This document shows positions 19,172 to 29,045 of a stretch of 64,000 nucleotides of DNA, piece after piece. The translations under genes and the position numbers were made by a program. The stretch lies in the NCBI GenBank assembly GCA_020632995.1, contig JACKEN010000001.1:124001-188000 (forward strand). Direction: 5' to 3'. The stretch is from Deltaproteobacteria bacterium. GTDB lineage: Bacteria; Myxococcota; Kuafuiibacteriia; Kuafuiibacteriales; Kuafuiibacteriaceae. Numbering within the stretch: position 1 is the first letter of the stretch; the number at the start of each line of letters is the position of its first letter. Below the pieces are notes generated by a model, which searched no databases, was not told the origin of the DNA, and saw only the letters and a program-made list of their open reading frames with translations.

Positions 19172-22100
19172 GTGCTCAGGGTGATCGCCAAGCTCTACGG
19201 GCTGTCCGTAGTGCAGGCCCGCTCCATGGTGAAGGCGGGCATCTTCTTCTTCGCCTTCGTGGCGGGGGTCACCGCCTTCAAGAGCGCCACCAACGCCCTG
19301 TTCCTCGCCCGCCGGAACCCGGCCGACCTGCCGTACCTCTACCTGTCCACCGCCCTCGTCATCACCCTCGTGACGGTGGGGCTGGGCCGCCAGCTCGCGC
19401 GGATGCCGGCGAAGCCCGTCTTGCGTCGGGGCGTGCTCTGGGTGTCCGGCCTGCTCCTCGTGCTCTCGGCCCTCGCGGCCCTCGACGTGCGCCCGGCCCT
19501 CGGGGTGCTCTACGTGGCGGGCGAGGCCTACGCCACCGCGATCAGCGTCCTGTTGTGGGCCCGCCTGGGCGAGGTGTTCGACGTCCGCAGCGCCAAGCGG
19601 GTGTTCGGGGCGATCGCGGCGGTGGGGATGGCGGGGGCGGTGCTCGGCGGGCTCAGCGTGAAGGCCTTCGCCCACGTGGTGCCGAGCGCGGTGTGGTGCT
19701 TCTTCGCCGCCCTCTCGCTCCTCGCGGTGCGCCCGCTCCTCGGGCGCGGGGTCGGAGGTGGGCAGATCCACAGGAAGAAGCTCTCGGTGGTCGAGGGCCT
19801 CTCGTATGCGGTGAAGGACCGCTACCCCCGCGGGGTGGCGCTCCTGGTGCTCCTCCTCGCGGTGCAGACCGCGGCGGTGGACTTCGTGTTCCGGACCCAG
19901 GCCGCGGCGATCGAGCGCGGCGACGAGGCCGCCCTCGCCAGCCTGTTCGGCGGCCTCAACGCGGTGGTCGGGGTGGGGGCCATCCTCTTCCAGTTCGGCC
20001 TCACCCGGCCGCTCTTGTCGCGCCTCGGGGTGTTCGCGTTCCTCTCGGTGGTGCCAGTGCTCTCGCTCGGCGCGGTGGGGGCGGCGGCGGCGTGGCCGGC
20101 CTCGTTCTGGCCGATCTTCGCCCTCAAGACCTTCGAGATGATGGGGAGCCTCTCGCTCAACCAGCCGGCGCTGGGCCTGCTCTACAACCCGATGCCGGTG
20201 CAGACCCGCGACGCGGTGCGGGCGATGGTGGACGGCGCGGTCAAGAAGCTGGGCGGCGCGGTGGGCGGCGTGCTCCTGTTGGCGTTCGGGGCCGCGCTGC
20301 AAGGTAGCCTGCTCCTCGCCCTCGTGGCGGGGATGGCGCTGTTGCTCCTCGTCATGGTCCGGGCCCTGCGGCCGGCGTATCTGGCCGCCCTCGAGCGCAA
20401 GCTCGGGGCCCGCATCGCGTCGCCGGGGTCGGGCATCGACGTGTCCGACCGCGCGACCCGGGAGCGCCTCGTGCACACCCTGGCCGAGGACGAGGACGGG
20501 GGCCGGGTGCTCGCCGCCCTCGCGGTGTTGGAGCGGGCCGAGGACCAGGACCTGTCGCCGCTCGTGCCGCGCCTGCTGAGCCACCCCGACGTGCGGGTGC
20601 GCGCCCAGGCCATCGCCCACATCCAGGCCCACCCGGACCCGAGCTACGCCGCGCTCCTGATGCAGGTGATCCGGCGGGACAGCCGGGCCCCCACCGCCGA
20701 GGCGGCCCGGGCCCTCGCCCTCGTCGACCCCGAGGGCGCGCGCCTCGTGCTCGAGCCGTTCCTCGAACCCGGCCCGGGACCCCGGGGGGACGCCCGCCTG
20801 CTCTGCGCCGCGATCGAGGCGCTCCTCCCCGAGGGGGAGGGCGGCCAGACCCGGGGCTCCCCGCGGGCGGTGGAGCGCCTGCAGGAGCTGTTGGCCCGCG
20901 GCCGTGCCGCGCCGTCGGCCGAGCGGCGCGAGGTGGTGCGCCTGCTCGGGCACCTCGGCCCCGGCCCCTTCGCGTGGCGTCTTGCAAGCTACCTTGACGA
21001 CCTCGATCGCACCGTCCAGCGCCTCGCGATCCAGAGCGCGGGTCGGGCCCTCGACCCGGCGCTCCCGCCCAAGCTCGCCCACCGCCTGGAGGACCGCCGG
21101 GTGCGGCGCGAGGTGATCGAGGCCCTGGCCGCCTACGGGGACGAGGTGGTGCCCTTCCTGGCCGAGACCCTCGATGACCGGCGCCTGCCGACCTCGCTCC
21201 GGGTCCACCTGCCCCGGGTGCTCCGGCGCATCGGGAGCGACGCCGCGATCGAGGCGATGCTCTTCTCGAACGTGCGGGACGACGCCTTCCTGCGCCACGT
21301 CATCGTGCAGGAGCTGGCCCGGGTCCGAAAGGAGCGACCCGCGGCGCGCTTCGACCGGGAGCGGCTGCAGCAGGCTACCTTGCGCCGCCTCAAGGCCTAC
21401 GCCCACTACCGCCCCATCGCCCTCGATCTGGCCGCCGGGGGCCCGCCCTACACCCTGCTGCGCCGGGCGGCCGAAGATCGGGTGCGCCAGAACCTCCAGG
21501 ACGCGGTCACCCTGCTCGGGATCCTGTATGATCCCGCGGTGATGGCCACGGTGCAGCGGGGGCTGGAGCGGGGCGCGGTGGCCGACGCCCTGGAGCTGCT
21601 GGACGTGACCCTGGAGGGCTCGGGCCTGAGGGGCGAGGTGCTCCGGAGCCTGGAGGCGCCGGAGATCTCGGTCGCCCCCGACCGCGCCAAGGCCCAGGCC
21701 GAGGCCCTGGTGGGGGGCCGCGACATCCAGCTCGCCGCCATCGCCTACGAGACCCTGCGCCGCATGGGGGAGGACCCGCCGGAGGTGCGGGAGCCCACCC
21801 AAGGAGAGCCGCTGATGCCGAAGTCCATCATCGATCGTGTGTTCGTGCTGGAGAGCGTCCAGCTCTTCCACAACCTGTCCGTGGACGACCTGGCCGCGGT
21901 GGCCGAGCTGTGCACCGAGGGCCACGCCGACCCGCGCCAGGTCATCTACCGCGAGGGGGACGTCGGCGACTCGCTCTACGTGATCCTCTCGGGCGAGGTG
22001 CACCTGGTGCGGGAGGGCCGCACGATCCTCGATCTGTACGCGGGGGACTCCTTCGGGCAGGTCTCCTTGCTCGACGGCGGGCGCCGGCCGGTCACCGCCC

Positions 22101-22315
22101 AGGCGGGGGACGAGGGGGTGGAGTACCTCTACCTGGAGCGCGAGCCCTTCATGGATCTCATGGTGGACCGGCCCGAGGTGGTGCAGGGCCTGTTCGAGAC
22201 CCTGGCCCGGCGCCTGCGCGAGCTGGTGGAGCTCACCGGGGCCCACAACACCGGGGCGGCGAGGGCGGCCCCCGCCGGCTCGAGCCTGCCGGCCCCTGCC
22301 TTGAGCCCGCGCTGA
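19172..22315 (+). CDS. Nucleotide-transporter-like membrane protein with HEAT repeats and cyclic-nucleotide-binding domain
   Basis: About 1047 residues. The first 400 form about 12 membrane helices of the Npt1/Npt2 (ADP/ATP carrier, NTT) or MFS-like type, beginning GLSVVQARSMVKAGIFFFAF. Residues about 400-850 are a long helical array of HEAT-like repeats (for example LVPRLLSHPDVRVRAQAIAH). The last 150 residues are a cNMP-binding beta-roll: LFHNLSVDDLAAVAELC, VIYREGDVGDSLYVILSGEV, and YAGDSFGQVSLLDGGRR, which lacks the canonical Arg of true cAMP binders in the PBC. The start is uncertain: GTG at 19172 has GGGGG upstream; GTGs at 19124 and 19181 are alternatives. It follows the kinase gene by 66 bp. 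Confidence 0.75.
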   Translation: MLRVIAKLYGLSVVQARSMVKAGIFFFAFVAGVTAFKSATNALFLARRNPADLPYLYLSTALVITLVTVGLGRQLARMPAKPVLRRGVLWVSGLLLVLSALAALDVRPALGVLYVAGEAYATAISVLLWARLGEVFDVRSAKRVFGAIAAVGMAGAVLGGLSVKAFAHVVPSAVWCFFAALSLLAVRPLLGRGVGGGQIHRKKLSVVEGLSYAVKDRYPRGVALLVLLLAVQTAAVDFVFRTQAAAIERGDEAALASLFGGLNAVVGVGAILFQFGLTRPLLSRLGVFAFLSVVPVLSLGAVGAAAAWPASFWPIFALKTFEMMGSLSLNQPALGLLYNPMPVQTRDAVRAMVDGAVKKLGGAVGGVLLLAFGAALQGSLLLALVAGMALLLLVMVRALRPAYLAALERKLGARIASPGSGIDVSDRATRERLVHTLAEDEDGGRVLAALAVLERAEDQDLSPLVPRLLSHPDVRVRAQAIAHIQAHPDPSYAALLMQVIRRDSRAPTAEAARALALVDPEGARLVLEPFLEPGPGPRGDARLLCAAIEALLPEGEGGQTRGSPRAVERLQELLARGRAAPSAERREVVRLLGHLGPGPFAWRLASYLDDLDRTVQRLAIQSAGRALDPALPPKLAHRLEDRRVRREVIEALAAYGDEVVPFLAETLDDRRLPTSLRVHLPRVLRRIGSDAAIEAMLFSNVRDDAFLRHVIVQELARVRKERPAARFDRERLQQATLRRLKAYAHYRPIALDLAAGGPPYTLLRRAAEDRVRQNLQDAVTLLGILYDPAVMATVQRGLERGAVADALELLDVTLEGSGLRGEVLRSLEAPEISVAPDRAKAQAEALVGGRDIQLAAIAYETLRRMGEDPPEVREPTQGEPLMPKSIIDRVFVLESVQLFHNLSVDDLAAVAELCTEGHADPRQVIYREGDVGDSLYVILSGEVHLVREGRTILDLYAGDSFGQVSLLDGGRRPVTAQAGDEGVEYLYLEREPFMDLMVDRPEVVQGLFETLARRLRELVELTGAHNTGAARAAPAGSSLPAPALSPR

Positions 22316-22322
22316 GGCCCAG

Positions 22323-23315
22323 ATGGCAACCTCGCCTGCACGTGCCCCCGCGCCGCCCCTCAGCGTGGCGCCGATGATGGACCGGACGGACCGGCACTTT
22401 CGGTACCTGGTCCGCCAGATCACCCGCGAGACCCTGCTCTACACCGAGATGATCACCACCTGGGCCATCCTGAACGGCCCGCGGGCGCAGCTGTTGGCCT
22501 ACGACCCGATCGAGCACCCGATCGCCCTGCAGGTGGGCGGCGACGACCCCGAGGCCCTCGCCCGGGTGGCCAAGATCGCGGAGGGCGAGGGCTACGACGA
22601 GATCAACGTCAACGTAGGTTGCCCTTCGGACCGGGTGCAGAGCGGGCGCTTCGGGGCCTGCCTGATGCTGGAGCCGGCCCGGGTGGCGGAGGGGGTGGCG
22701 GCGATGCGGGCGGCCACCCGCATCCCGGTCACGGTGAAGCACCGCATCGGAGTCGACGAGCGCGACGCCTACGAGGACATGCTCGCCTTCGTCGACACCG
22801 TCGCGGCGGCGGGCGCCGACCGCTTCAGCGTCCACGCGCGGAAGGCCTGGTTGCAGGGGCTGTCGCCCAAGGAGAACCGCACCATCCCGCCGCTGCGCTA
22901 CGACGAGGTCTACCGCCTCAAGCGCGAGCGCCCGGAGCTCCAGATCGAGATCAACGGCGGGATCATGGACCTCGAGCAGGCCCGCGCCCACCTCGCCCAC
23001 GTCGACGCAGTGATGATCGGGCGCGCGGCCTACGACGACCCCTTCCTCTTCGCGGACGCGGACCGCGTGATCTTCGGGCGGGACGCGGCCCCCACCCCGG
23101 CGCGCGAGGTGGTCGAGGCGATGGTGGCCTACGCGGCCCGGCACGTCGCGGCGGGCGGGCGCCTGTCGGCGGTGACCCGCCACATGCTCGGGCTCTTCGC
23201 GGGGCAGCCGGGGGCGCGCGCGTACCGCCGCCACCTCTCGGTGCACGGCCCGCGGGAGGGGGCGGGGCCCGAGGTGTTGCAGGAAGCCTTGCGGTTCGTG
23301 CTCAGGGATCCCTGA
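22323..23315 (+). CDS. dusA: tRNA-dihydrouridine(20/20a) synthase
   Basis: 330 residues, normal length. The flavoenzyme reduces U20/U20a in the D-loop of tRNA with NADPH and FMN. Signatures: SVAPMMDRTDRHFRYLVRQI at the N-terminus, EINVNVGCPSDRVQSGRFGACLM containing the catalytic Cys (in FGACLM), VKHRIGVD, FSVHARKAWLQGLSPKENR (the DusA-specific form) and the phosphate-binding INGGI and GRAAYDDP. ATG at 22323 follows the previous stop by 7 bp, so it is probably transcribed with the transporter gene. Its 3' end overlaps the convergent DUF4388 gene by 14 bp. Confidence 0.95.
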   Translation: MATSPARAPAPPLSVAPMMDRTDRHFRYLVRQITRETLLYTEMITTWAILNGPRAQLLAYDPIEHPIALQVGGDDPEALARVAKIAEGEGYDEINVNVGCPSDRVQSGRFGACLMLEPARVAEGVAAMRAATRIPVTVKHRIGVDERDAYEDMLAFVDTVAAAGADRFSVHARKAWLQGLSPKENRTIPPLRYDEVYRLKRERPELQIEINGGIMDLEQARAHLAHVDAVMIGRAAYDDPFLFADADRVIFGRDAAPTPAREVVEAMVAYAARHVAAGGRLSAVTRHMLGLFAGQPGARAYRRHLSVHGPREGAGPEVLQEALRFVLRDP

Positions 23316-24087
23316 GCCGCACGTAGTGCTCGCCGATGAGCACGCTCAGGCAGCGCTTGGTCTCGAGCCGGTGGAAGGGCGAGCGGTCCAGCAGCACCTG
23401 CACGTCGAGCCCGGGGATGGCGAGCTCGTGGATGATGCGCTCGTGGTCCCCGACCTCGATCCGGCCGCCCTTGGGGGGCGGCGGGGGCAGGGCGTCGTCG
23501 CCGAAGCCGCCGAAGAGGGCCTCGAGGCTCGGCTCGGTCTCGGGCGGGAGCGCCCAGCGGCGGTCCACCACCTGCCGCTCGGTCGGGATGCGCATCTTGA
23601 TGCGCGGCCACTCGTCCATGATGACGATGCCCTGCATGAGCATCTCATCCAGGCTGATCGCCTGCACGAAGGTCCGCGGGGCCTGGATCGCGCCCTCCTG
23701 GAACTCGTAGGTGCCGCGCTCCCACGTGAACACCTCGAAGAGGGTGTCGGTGGCCATCATGGTCGCGAACTGCTTCAGGGTCTCGACGGTGGCGAGGCCC
23801 ATGGCGAGGAGGATCTCGGTGATCGGCTCCGAGGTCCGCACCCGGCGGGCGAGGGCCACGCCGAGCTCGCCCTCGGTGATGACGCCGGCCCGCTGCAGCC
23901 GCGAGCCCAGCTCCGCGTCGTTGGGGCGGCCGGCCATCTCCGCGCTCAAGATCCAGCCGCTGTCGATCAGGAGGCGGACGTCGTCGGCCTCGTTCTCGCA
24001 ACGGAGCATCCCCGACTTGCCGGCCTTCTGGATCAGCTGCAGAGCGTCGGCGAGGCCGTAGTCCTCGGTGTGTCCTCGGAGCGCCAT
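23302..24087 (-). CDS. DUF4388-domain protein
   Basis: 261 residues, cytoplasmic. The N-terminal domain MALRGHTEDYGLADALQLI followed by KSGMLRCENEADDVRLLIDSG matches DUF4388, a family common in myxobacteria and other deltaproteobacteria and often linked to gliding or two-component signalling. The middle is helical; residues about 185-210 are a Pro/Gly-rich linker (DDALPPPPPKGG) leading to a small C-terminal module of about 50 residues. ATG at 24087 starts directly at the conserved domain. Convergent with dusA. Function of the domain is not established. Confidence 0.75.
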   Translation of the reverse strand: MALRGHTEDYGLADALQLIQKAGKSGMLRCENEADDVRLLIDSGWILSAEMAGRPNDAELGSRLQRAGVITEGELGVALARRVRTSEPITEILLAMGLATVETLKQFATMMATDTLFEVFTWERGTYEFQEGAIQAPRTFVQAISLDEMLMQGIVIMDEWPRIKMRIPTERQVVDRRWALPPETEPSLEALFGGFGDDALPPPPPKGGRIEVGDHERIIHELAIPGLDVQVLLDRSPFHRLETKRCLSVLIGEHYVRLRDP

Positions 24088-24155
24088 GATCCCCTTCGGA
24101 GGCCGGAACTTAGTACGGTGCTCCCGACTTTGCGAGTCGCGCGTTGGCGGGGGGC

Positions 24156-24184
24156 TGGGCGATCCCGACAGGGCCACGTATCAT
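24156..24184 (+). promoter_or_regulatory. Putative promoter of first paralogous lipoprotein (leaderless type)
   Basis: TGGGCG (24156-24161), 17 bases, TATCAT (24179-24184), then six bases to the ATG. Same hexamers and spacings as at 25535-25563. No Shine-Dalgarno. Confidence 0.45.
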
Positions 24185-24190
24185 CGCGGG

Positions 24191-25513
24191 ATGAGGTGGA
24201 CGCGGGCACCGGGGGCCGCGGCGGTGGCCCTCGCGCTGGCGGGGTGCGGGGGCGAGGTGCTGGACGCCTTCCTGTCCCTGCCGCCGACCGAGGGCGCGGC
24301 CACCGTGGTGGTCGGGGTGACCGAGGGCGGGACGACCCGGGTCTACGTGGGGGATCTGACCTCGGACGAGGGCCTGACCCTGCCCCTGGGCGTCCGCTCC
24401 GCGGATGATTCCCCAGTGGGCCTGGCGTACTTCGCGCGCACGGTTGCCCAGGCTGGCCTGACCCCGGGCTGGCAGCTCGCCGCCGAGCCGGGGATCGCGG
24501 CTCCCGCCCTGGCCGAGGGTGAAGACGCGGTCCTCGGGGCCCCGAGCGCGGTGTTCGAGACCGACCTGTTGGCGGATCCGCCTGGCTGGCTGCGGGTGGA
24601 GCGCCTGGCGGCCGAGGTGTCGACCTTCCGGCCCGCCAACGTGGACTACGTGTGCCCGGTCTTCGGGCCGCCCGTCCTCAACGAGGAGCTCCCGCTGGCG
24701 ACCAGCTGGGGCGTGGCGCTCAGTCCGTCCGTCGTGCTGCTCGGCACCCCGAGCTACGAGTACGTCCGGGTGTCGCGGGACGGCACCATCGAGCCCTTCT
24801 CGCCCGACCGCCTCTACACCGCGGGGGTGCAGGTGGACGGGCGCCTCTACGTCGGCACCGCCTCGGGCGAGGTGCTCCGAGGCCTCCCGGATCCGGAGTC
24901 GGTGGTGCGGGACGAGGCCCCGGTGGGCGCTACGCTCCACGTGCCGGTGGTCAGCCTCGCGGTGGGCGCGGACGACGACATCTTCGCCTTCCTCAGCGAC
25001 CGCTCCGTGCGCCACTTCGACGGCGTAGCGTGGAGCGAGTGGGGGCGGGCCGCCGACATCGCGGGCTCGATCGCCTGGATCGCCCCGGGGGAGGCGGTCA
25101 TCACCTCCAACACGCTCGAGATCGTCTACCACGCTGCGCAAGGGAGCTTGCAGGTGGAGCGCGTGGTCGGGGCGGGGGTCCTCAGGGTGGCCCACGTGCC
25201 CGACGTGGGCACCCTCGGGGGTACGAGCGAGGGCGACGTGCTGCGCCGGGACGAGGGCGTCTGGCGCGTCCTCGGGAGCTTGCTCCCCGAGTGGTGGGTC
25301 CTCGATATCCTGCCGCAGGCGGACGGGGCCCTCTTGCTGTCCGCCAACGGGCCGGTGGGGCGCTACACGGTGGCGCGGGGCATCTGCCCCGAGCTGTTCC
25401 GGGCCCGCGTCGGGATGCGCGGCCGCTTGATCCCGGTGGGGGACGAGGTGCTCGTGGTGGAGCTGCTCGCCAGCCAGCTCGAGACCGCGCTGGTGTGGCT
25501 CCCCGCCCTCTGA
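24191..25513 (+). CDS. Lipoprotein, beta-propeller-like; tandem paralogue 1
   Basis: 440 residues. Signal peptide with lipobox LALAGC (Cys at about 17). The mature protein is rich in beta-strand segments and contains recurring short motifs such as VSRDGTIEPF, GRLYVGTASGEVLRG, RHFDGVAWSEWG and GTLGGTSEGDVLRR, which look like blades of a propeller. It shares most of its length with the next gene, including FLSLPP, EGAATVVVGVTE and the ending WLPAL. No catalytic residues are recognised; a surface or periplasmic binding role is possible. Start ATG at 24191 sits six bases after TATCAT. Confidence 0.75.
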   Translation: MRWTRAPGAAAVALALAGCGGEVLDAFLSLPPTEGAATVVVGVTEGGTTRVYVGDLTSDEGLTLPLGVRSADDSPVGLAYFARTVAQAGLTPGWQLAAEPGIAAPALAEGEDAVLGAPSAVFETDLLADPPGWLRVERLAAEVSTFRPANVDYVCPVFGPPVLNEELPLATSWGVALSPSVVLLGTPSYEYVRVSRDGTIEPFSPDRLYTAGVQVDGRLYVGTASGEVLRGLPDPESVVRDEAPVGATLHVPVVSLAVGADDDIFAFLSDRSVRHFDGVAWSEWGRAADIAGSIAWIAPGEAVITSNTLEIVYHAAQGSLQVERVVGAGVLRVAHVPDVGTLGGTSEGDVLRRDEGVWRVLGSLLPEWWVLDILPQADGALLLSANGPVGRYTVARGICPELFRARVGMRGRLIPVGDEVLVVELLASQLETALVWLPAL

Positions 25514-25534
25514 CGGGGGCCGCCGGGGCGAGGC

Positions 25535-25563
25535 TGGGCGATTTCGGCCGGCGCGCGTATCAT
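25535..25563 (+). promoter_or_regulatory. Putative promoter of second paralogous lipoprotein (leaderless type)
   Basis: TGGGCG (25535-25540), 17 bases, TATCAT (25558-25563), then six bases to the GTG at 25570. The upstream segment was duplicated together with the gene. Confidence 0.45.
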
Positions 25564-25569
25564 CCCCCG

Positions 25570-26889
25570 GTGACCTCGGCACGGGCAGCGGCGGCGCTGG
25601 CGTCCCTCGCCTTGTCCGGGTGCGGGGACGGGGTGCTCGACGCGTTCCTCTCGCTCCCGCCGAGCGAGGGCGCGGCCACCGTGGTGGTCGGGGTCACCGA
25701 GCGCTCCACGACCCGCGTGTACGTCGGCGACCTGACCTCCGACGACGCCCTGACGCTGACGCTGGGCGTCCGCTCCGCCGACGATGCTCCGGTGGGGCTC
25801 GCCTATTTCACCCGCACCACAGCGGGCGCCGGGCTCACCCCGGGCTGGCAGGACGCGGTCGCCCCCGGGCAGTCGGCGCCCGCGCTGGCGGAGGGCGGCG
25901 ATGCGGTCCTCGGGGGGCCGCTCGCGGTGTTCGAGACCGATCTGAACGCGGATCCGCCCGCCTGGGTGCGGGTCGAGCGCCTCGCCCCCGAGGTGTCCAC
26001 CTTCCGGCCGGCCGAGGTGCACTTCATGTGCCCCACCTTCGCGCCGCCGCGCTTCACCCGGCAGCTCCCGCTCGCCGCCGCCTGGGGCGTGGCGTTGAGC
26101 GACACCGTGGCCCTCTTGGGCTCCTTGAACCAGCAGTACGCCCTCGTGTCGCGGGACGGCACCTTCGCGATGATCAACCCCGCCATCGCGTACACCGCGG
26201 GCGTGGTGGTCGACGGGAGCCTGTACCTCGGCACCTGGAACGGCCGGGTCATCCGCGGCGAGCCGGATCCCGAGGCGGTGGTGCGGAACGAGGCCACCCT
26301 CGGCGACACGCTCTACTTCCCGGTGCGCGGGCTGGCGGTGGGCGCGGCCGACGACATCTTCGCCCTGCTCAGCACCGGCGACGTGCACCACTTCGACGGG
26401 GTGGCGTGGACCTCGTGGGGCCAGGCCGACGACCTCGCGGGTGAGCTCACCTGGATCGGCCCCAGCGAGGCGCTCCTCACCTCGGACCGGGCCGAGCTCG
26501 TCTACCACGCGGTGCAGGGTGGCCTGCGCCCGGAGACGGTCGAGGGGGTCGGCGTGCTCAGCGTCGCCCACGTCCCCGGCGTGGGGACCCTGGGCGGCAC
26601 GAGCGACGGCGACATCCTCCTGCGCGACGCGAGCGGCTGGCGCGGCATCGGGAGCCCCCGCTACGGCTGGTGGGCGTTGGACATCCTGCCCCGCCCGGGC
26701 GGCGCGATGTTCCTCCTCGCCTCGGGGTGGGTGGGGAGCTACGGCCAGGAGGAGGGCTTCTGCGGCGACCTCTTCTACGGGCGGACCATCACCAAGGGGC
26801 GCCTGGTCGCGGTGGGCGACGAGATCCTGTGGGTGGGGCGGCTCCCCGACCAGCAGCTCACCGACGTGTTCTGGCTCCCTGCGCTGTAG
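25570..26889 (+). CDS. Lipoprotein, beta-propeller-like; tandem paralogue 2
   Basis: 439 residues, lipobox LALSGC. Close paralogue of the preceding gene across the full length: same opening (CGDGVLDAFLSLPPSEGAA), same propeller-like motifs (VSRDGTFAMI, GSLYLGTWNGRVIRG, HHFDGVAWTSWG, GTLGGTSDGDILLR) and the same ending (WLPAL). Divergence is spread over the gene with no indels of note, so the duplication is not recent. GTG start. The last 32 bp overlap the convergent tex gene. Confidence 0.75.
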   Translation: MTSARAAAALASLALSGCGDGVLDAFLSLPPSEGAATVVVGVTERSTTRVYVGDLTSDDALTLTLGVRSADDAPVGLAYFTRTTAGAGLTPGWQDAVAPGQSAPALAEGGDAVLGGPLAVFETDLNADPPAWVRVERLAPEVSTFRPAEVHFMCPTFAPPRFTRQLPLAAAWGVALSDTVALLGSLNQQYALVSRDGTFAMINPAIAYTAGVVVDGSLYLGTWNGRVIRGEPDPEAVVRNEATLGDTLYFPVRGLAVGAADDIFALLSTGDVHHFDGVAWTSWGQADDLAGELTWIGPSEALLTSDRAELVYHAVQGGLRPETVEGVGVLSVAHVPGVGTLGGTSDGDILLRDASGWRGIGSPRYGWWALDILPRPGGAMFLLASGWVGSYGQEEGFCGDLFYGRTITKGRLVAVGDEILWVGRLPDQQLTDVFWLPAL

Positions 26890-29039
26890 CCTGCTTGGCC
26901 GACAGCGAGATGCGCTTGCGGGGCAGGTCCACCCCCAGCACCTTCACGGTGAGCCGGTCGCCGCTCTTCACCACCTGGCTGGGGTCCTCGACGAAGCGCT
27001 CCGCCAGCTCCGAGATGTGCACGAGGCCGTCCTGGTGGACCCCGATGTCCACGAAGGCGCCGAAGGCCACCACGTTGGTCACCACCCCCTCCAGGATCAT
27101 CCCCGGCTTCAGGTCCGCCATCGTGTTCACGTCGTCCCGGAACTTCGGGGGCTCGAAGCGGTCGCGCGGGTCGCGGCCCGGCTTCTCGAGCTCACGCAGG
27201 ATATCTTGCAGCGTGGGCTCGCCCACCTCGTCGCTCACGTAGCGCCGGATGTCGATGCGGGCCACCAGGGCCGCGTTCCCCACCAGGTCGGCGAGCGGCA
27301 CCCCGAGGTCCTTCGCCATCTGGGCCACCAGGGCGTAGCGCTCGGGGTGGACGGCGGAGCCGTCGAGGGGGTTCTTCGCCCCCCTGATCCGGAGGAAGCC
27401 CGCCGCCTGCTCGAAGGCCTTCTTGCCGAGGCCGCTCACCTTCATGAGCTCGCTCCGGGCCGCGAACGCGCCCTCGGTCTCCCGGCGCTCCACGATGCGC
27501 CCGGCCAGCTTGGGCCCGATGCCGGCCACGTGGGTGAGGAGCGCGGGGCTCGCGCTGTTGAGCTCCACCCCCACCCGGTTCACGCAGGACTCCACCACCT
27601 CGTCGAGCTTCTTCGTCAACATGGCCTGCGGGACGTCGTGCTGGTACTGGCCGACCCCGAGGGCCTTGGGGTCGATCTTCACCAGCTCCGACAACGGATC
27701 TTGCAGTCGGCGCCCGATCGAGACCGCGCCCCGCACCGTGAGGTCGACCTCCCCCAGCTCGGCCCGGGCCACGTCCGAGGCGGAGTAGACGCTGGCGCCC
27801 GCCTCGTTCACCGACACCACCACCACGTCCTTGTGCCCGGCCTCGGCGAGGGCGCGCCGCACGAACGCCTCGGTCTCCCGCCCCCCGGTGCCGTTCCCCA
27901 CCGCCACCGCCCGCGGTCGATGGGTCTTCACCATCTTCAGCAGGGTGCCGAGGGCCTCGGCCTGGGCCCGGTCGCCCTTGGCCAGGTAGAGCACCTGGTG
28001 CTCGAGCAGGCCCCCGGTGGCCGACAGGGCCGCGCACTTCGAGCCGGTCCGGAGGCCGGGGTCGATCGCGAGCACCGGCGCGGTGCCGAGGGGCGCCGCC
28101 ATCAGGATCGCGTCGAGGTTCCGCTTGAACACCTCGACCGCGGCGAGGTCCGCGCGCTCCCCGAGCGCCCCCCGGAGCTCGTTCTCGAGGCTGGGGGCGA
28201 GGAGCCGGTCCCAGGCGTCCGCGATCGCCTCGACCAGCTGCGGGGCGTAGCGGGAGCGCCGGTCCACCCCCATCCGCCGCTCGATGTCCGGCAGGACGGC
28301 CTGCGCTTCGACCTCGACCTTGCCCTTCAGCATCCCCTCCGCCTCACCCCGGCGGATGGCCTGGAAGCGGTGGGGGGCCACCCGGCGCAGGGGCTCGGAG
28401 TACTGGTGGTAGTCGTCGAAGGGGGTGGGCCCTCCTTGCCCTTCTTGGTGGCCTTCACCGTCAAGTCACCTTGCGAGAAGAGGACCCGCCGGGCGTCGGC
28501 CCGCACCCCCGCGTCCTCGCTCACCACCTCGGCCACGATGTCCCGCGCCCCGGCGAGGGCGGCCTCGGCGTCGGGGACCTCCTTGTCGGGGGCCACGAAG
28601 GCCGCGGCGTCCCGCGCGGGTCGCCGTCCTTCGGCTGGGCGAGGATCCGGTCGGCGAGCGGCTCGAGACCGCGCTCCCGGGCCACCGAGGCCCGGGTCTT
28701 CCGCTTCTTCTTGTAGGGGAGGTAGAGGTCCTCGAGCGCGGTCTTCGACCTCGCCGCCGCGATCTTCTTCGCGAGCTCCGGCGTCAACTTGCCCTGCTCT
28801 TCGATCGACTTGAGGATCGCGGCGCGCCGGGCCTCGAGCTCGACCAGGGCGGCGTGGTGGCCCTCGATGTCGCGGATCTGGACCTCGTCGAGCCCACCGG
28901 TGGCCTCTTTGCGATACCGGGCCACGAAGGGGACGGTGTTGCCGTCGGTGAGAAGGGAGATGGTGGCGGCGACCCCGCGGGCGGGGAGCTTCAGCTCTGC
29001 CGCGACCTGGGCGGCGAGGTCCTGGGGGAGGGCGGACAT
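26858..29039 (-). CDS. tex: Tex-family S1 RNA-binding protein (two frameshifts)
   Basis: The three frames join into a protein of about 727 residues, close to normal Tex length (about 750-780). In order: N-terminal Tex domain (TVPFVARYRKEATGGLDE), EVPDAEAALAGARDI in a second frame, then in the third frame HRFQAIRRGEAEG, the YqgF-like nuclease fold (VLAIDPGLRTGSKCA), helix-hairpin-helix (VAGIGPKLAGRIV; VSGLGKKAFEQAAGFLRI) and the C-terminal S1 domain (PGMILEGVVTNVVAFGAFVD). One base is missing near 28611-28621 and one near 28421-28432, both in C/G-rich runs. The intact sequence on each side points to consensus error rather than decay. Tex binds RNA and affects transcript and translation stress responses. 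Confidence 0.88.
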
Positions 29040-29045
29040 GGCAGG

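Noticed and set aside
14702..22423. An open frame of more than 2500 codons on the minus strand
   Set aside because: It is antisense to the SQR-like gene's end, the kinase, transporter and dusA genes, and has low-complexity Arg/Gly/His/Glu composition expected from GC-rich shadow frames.
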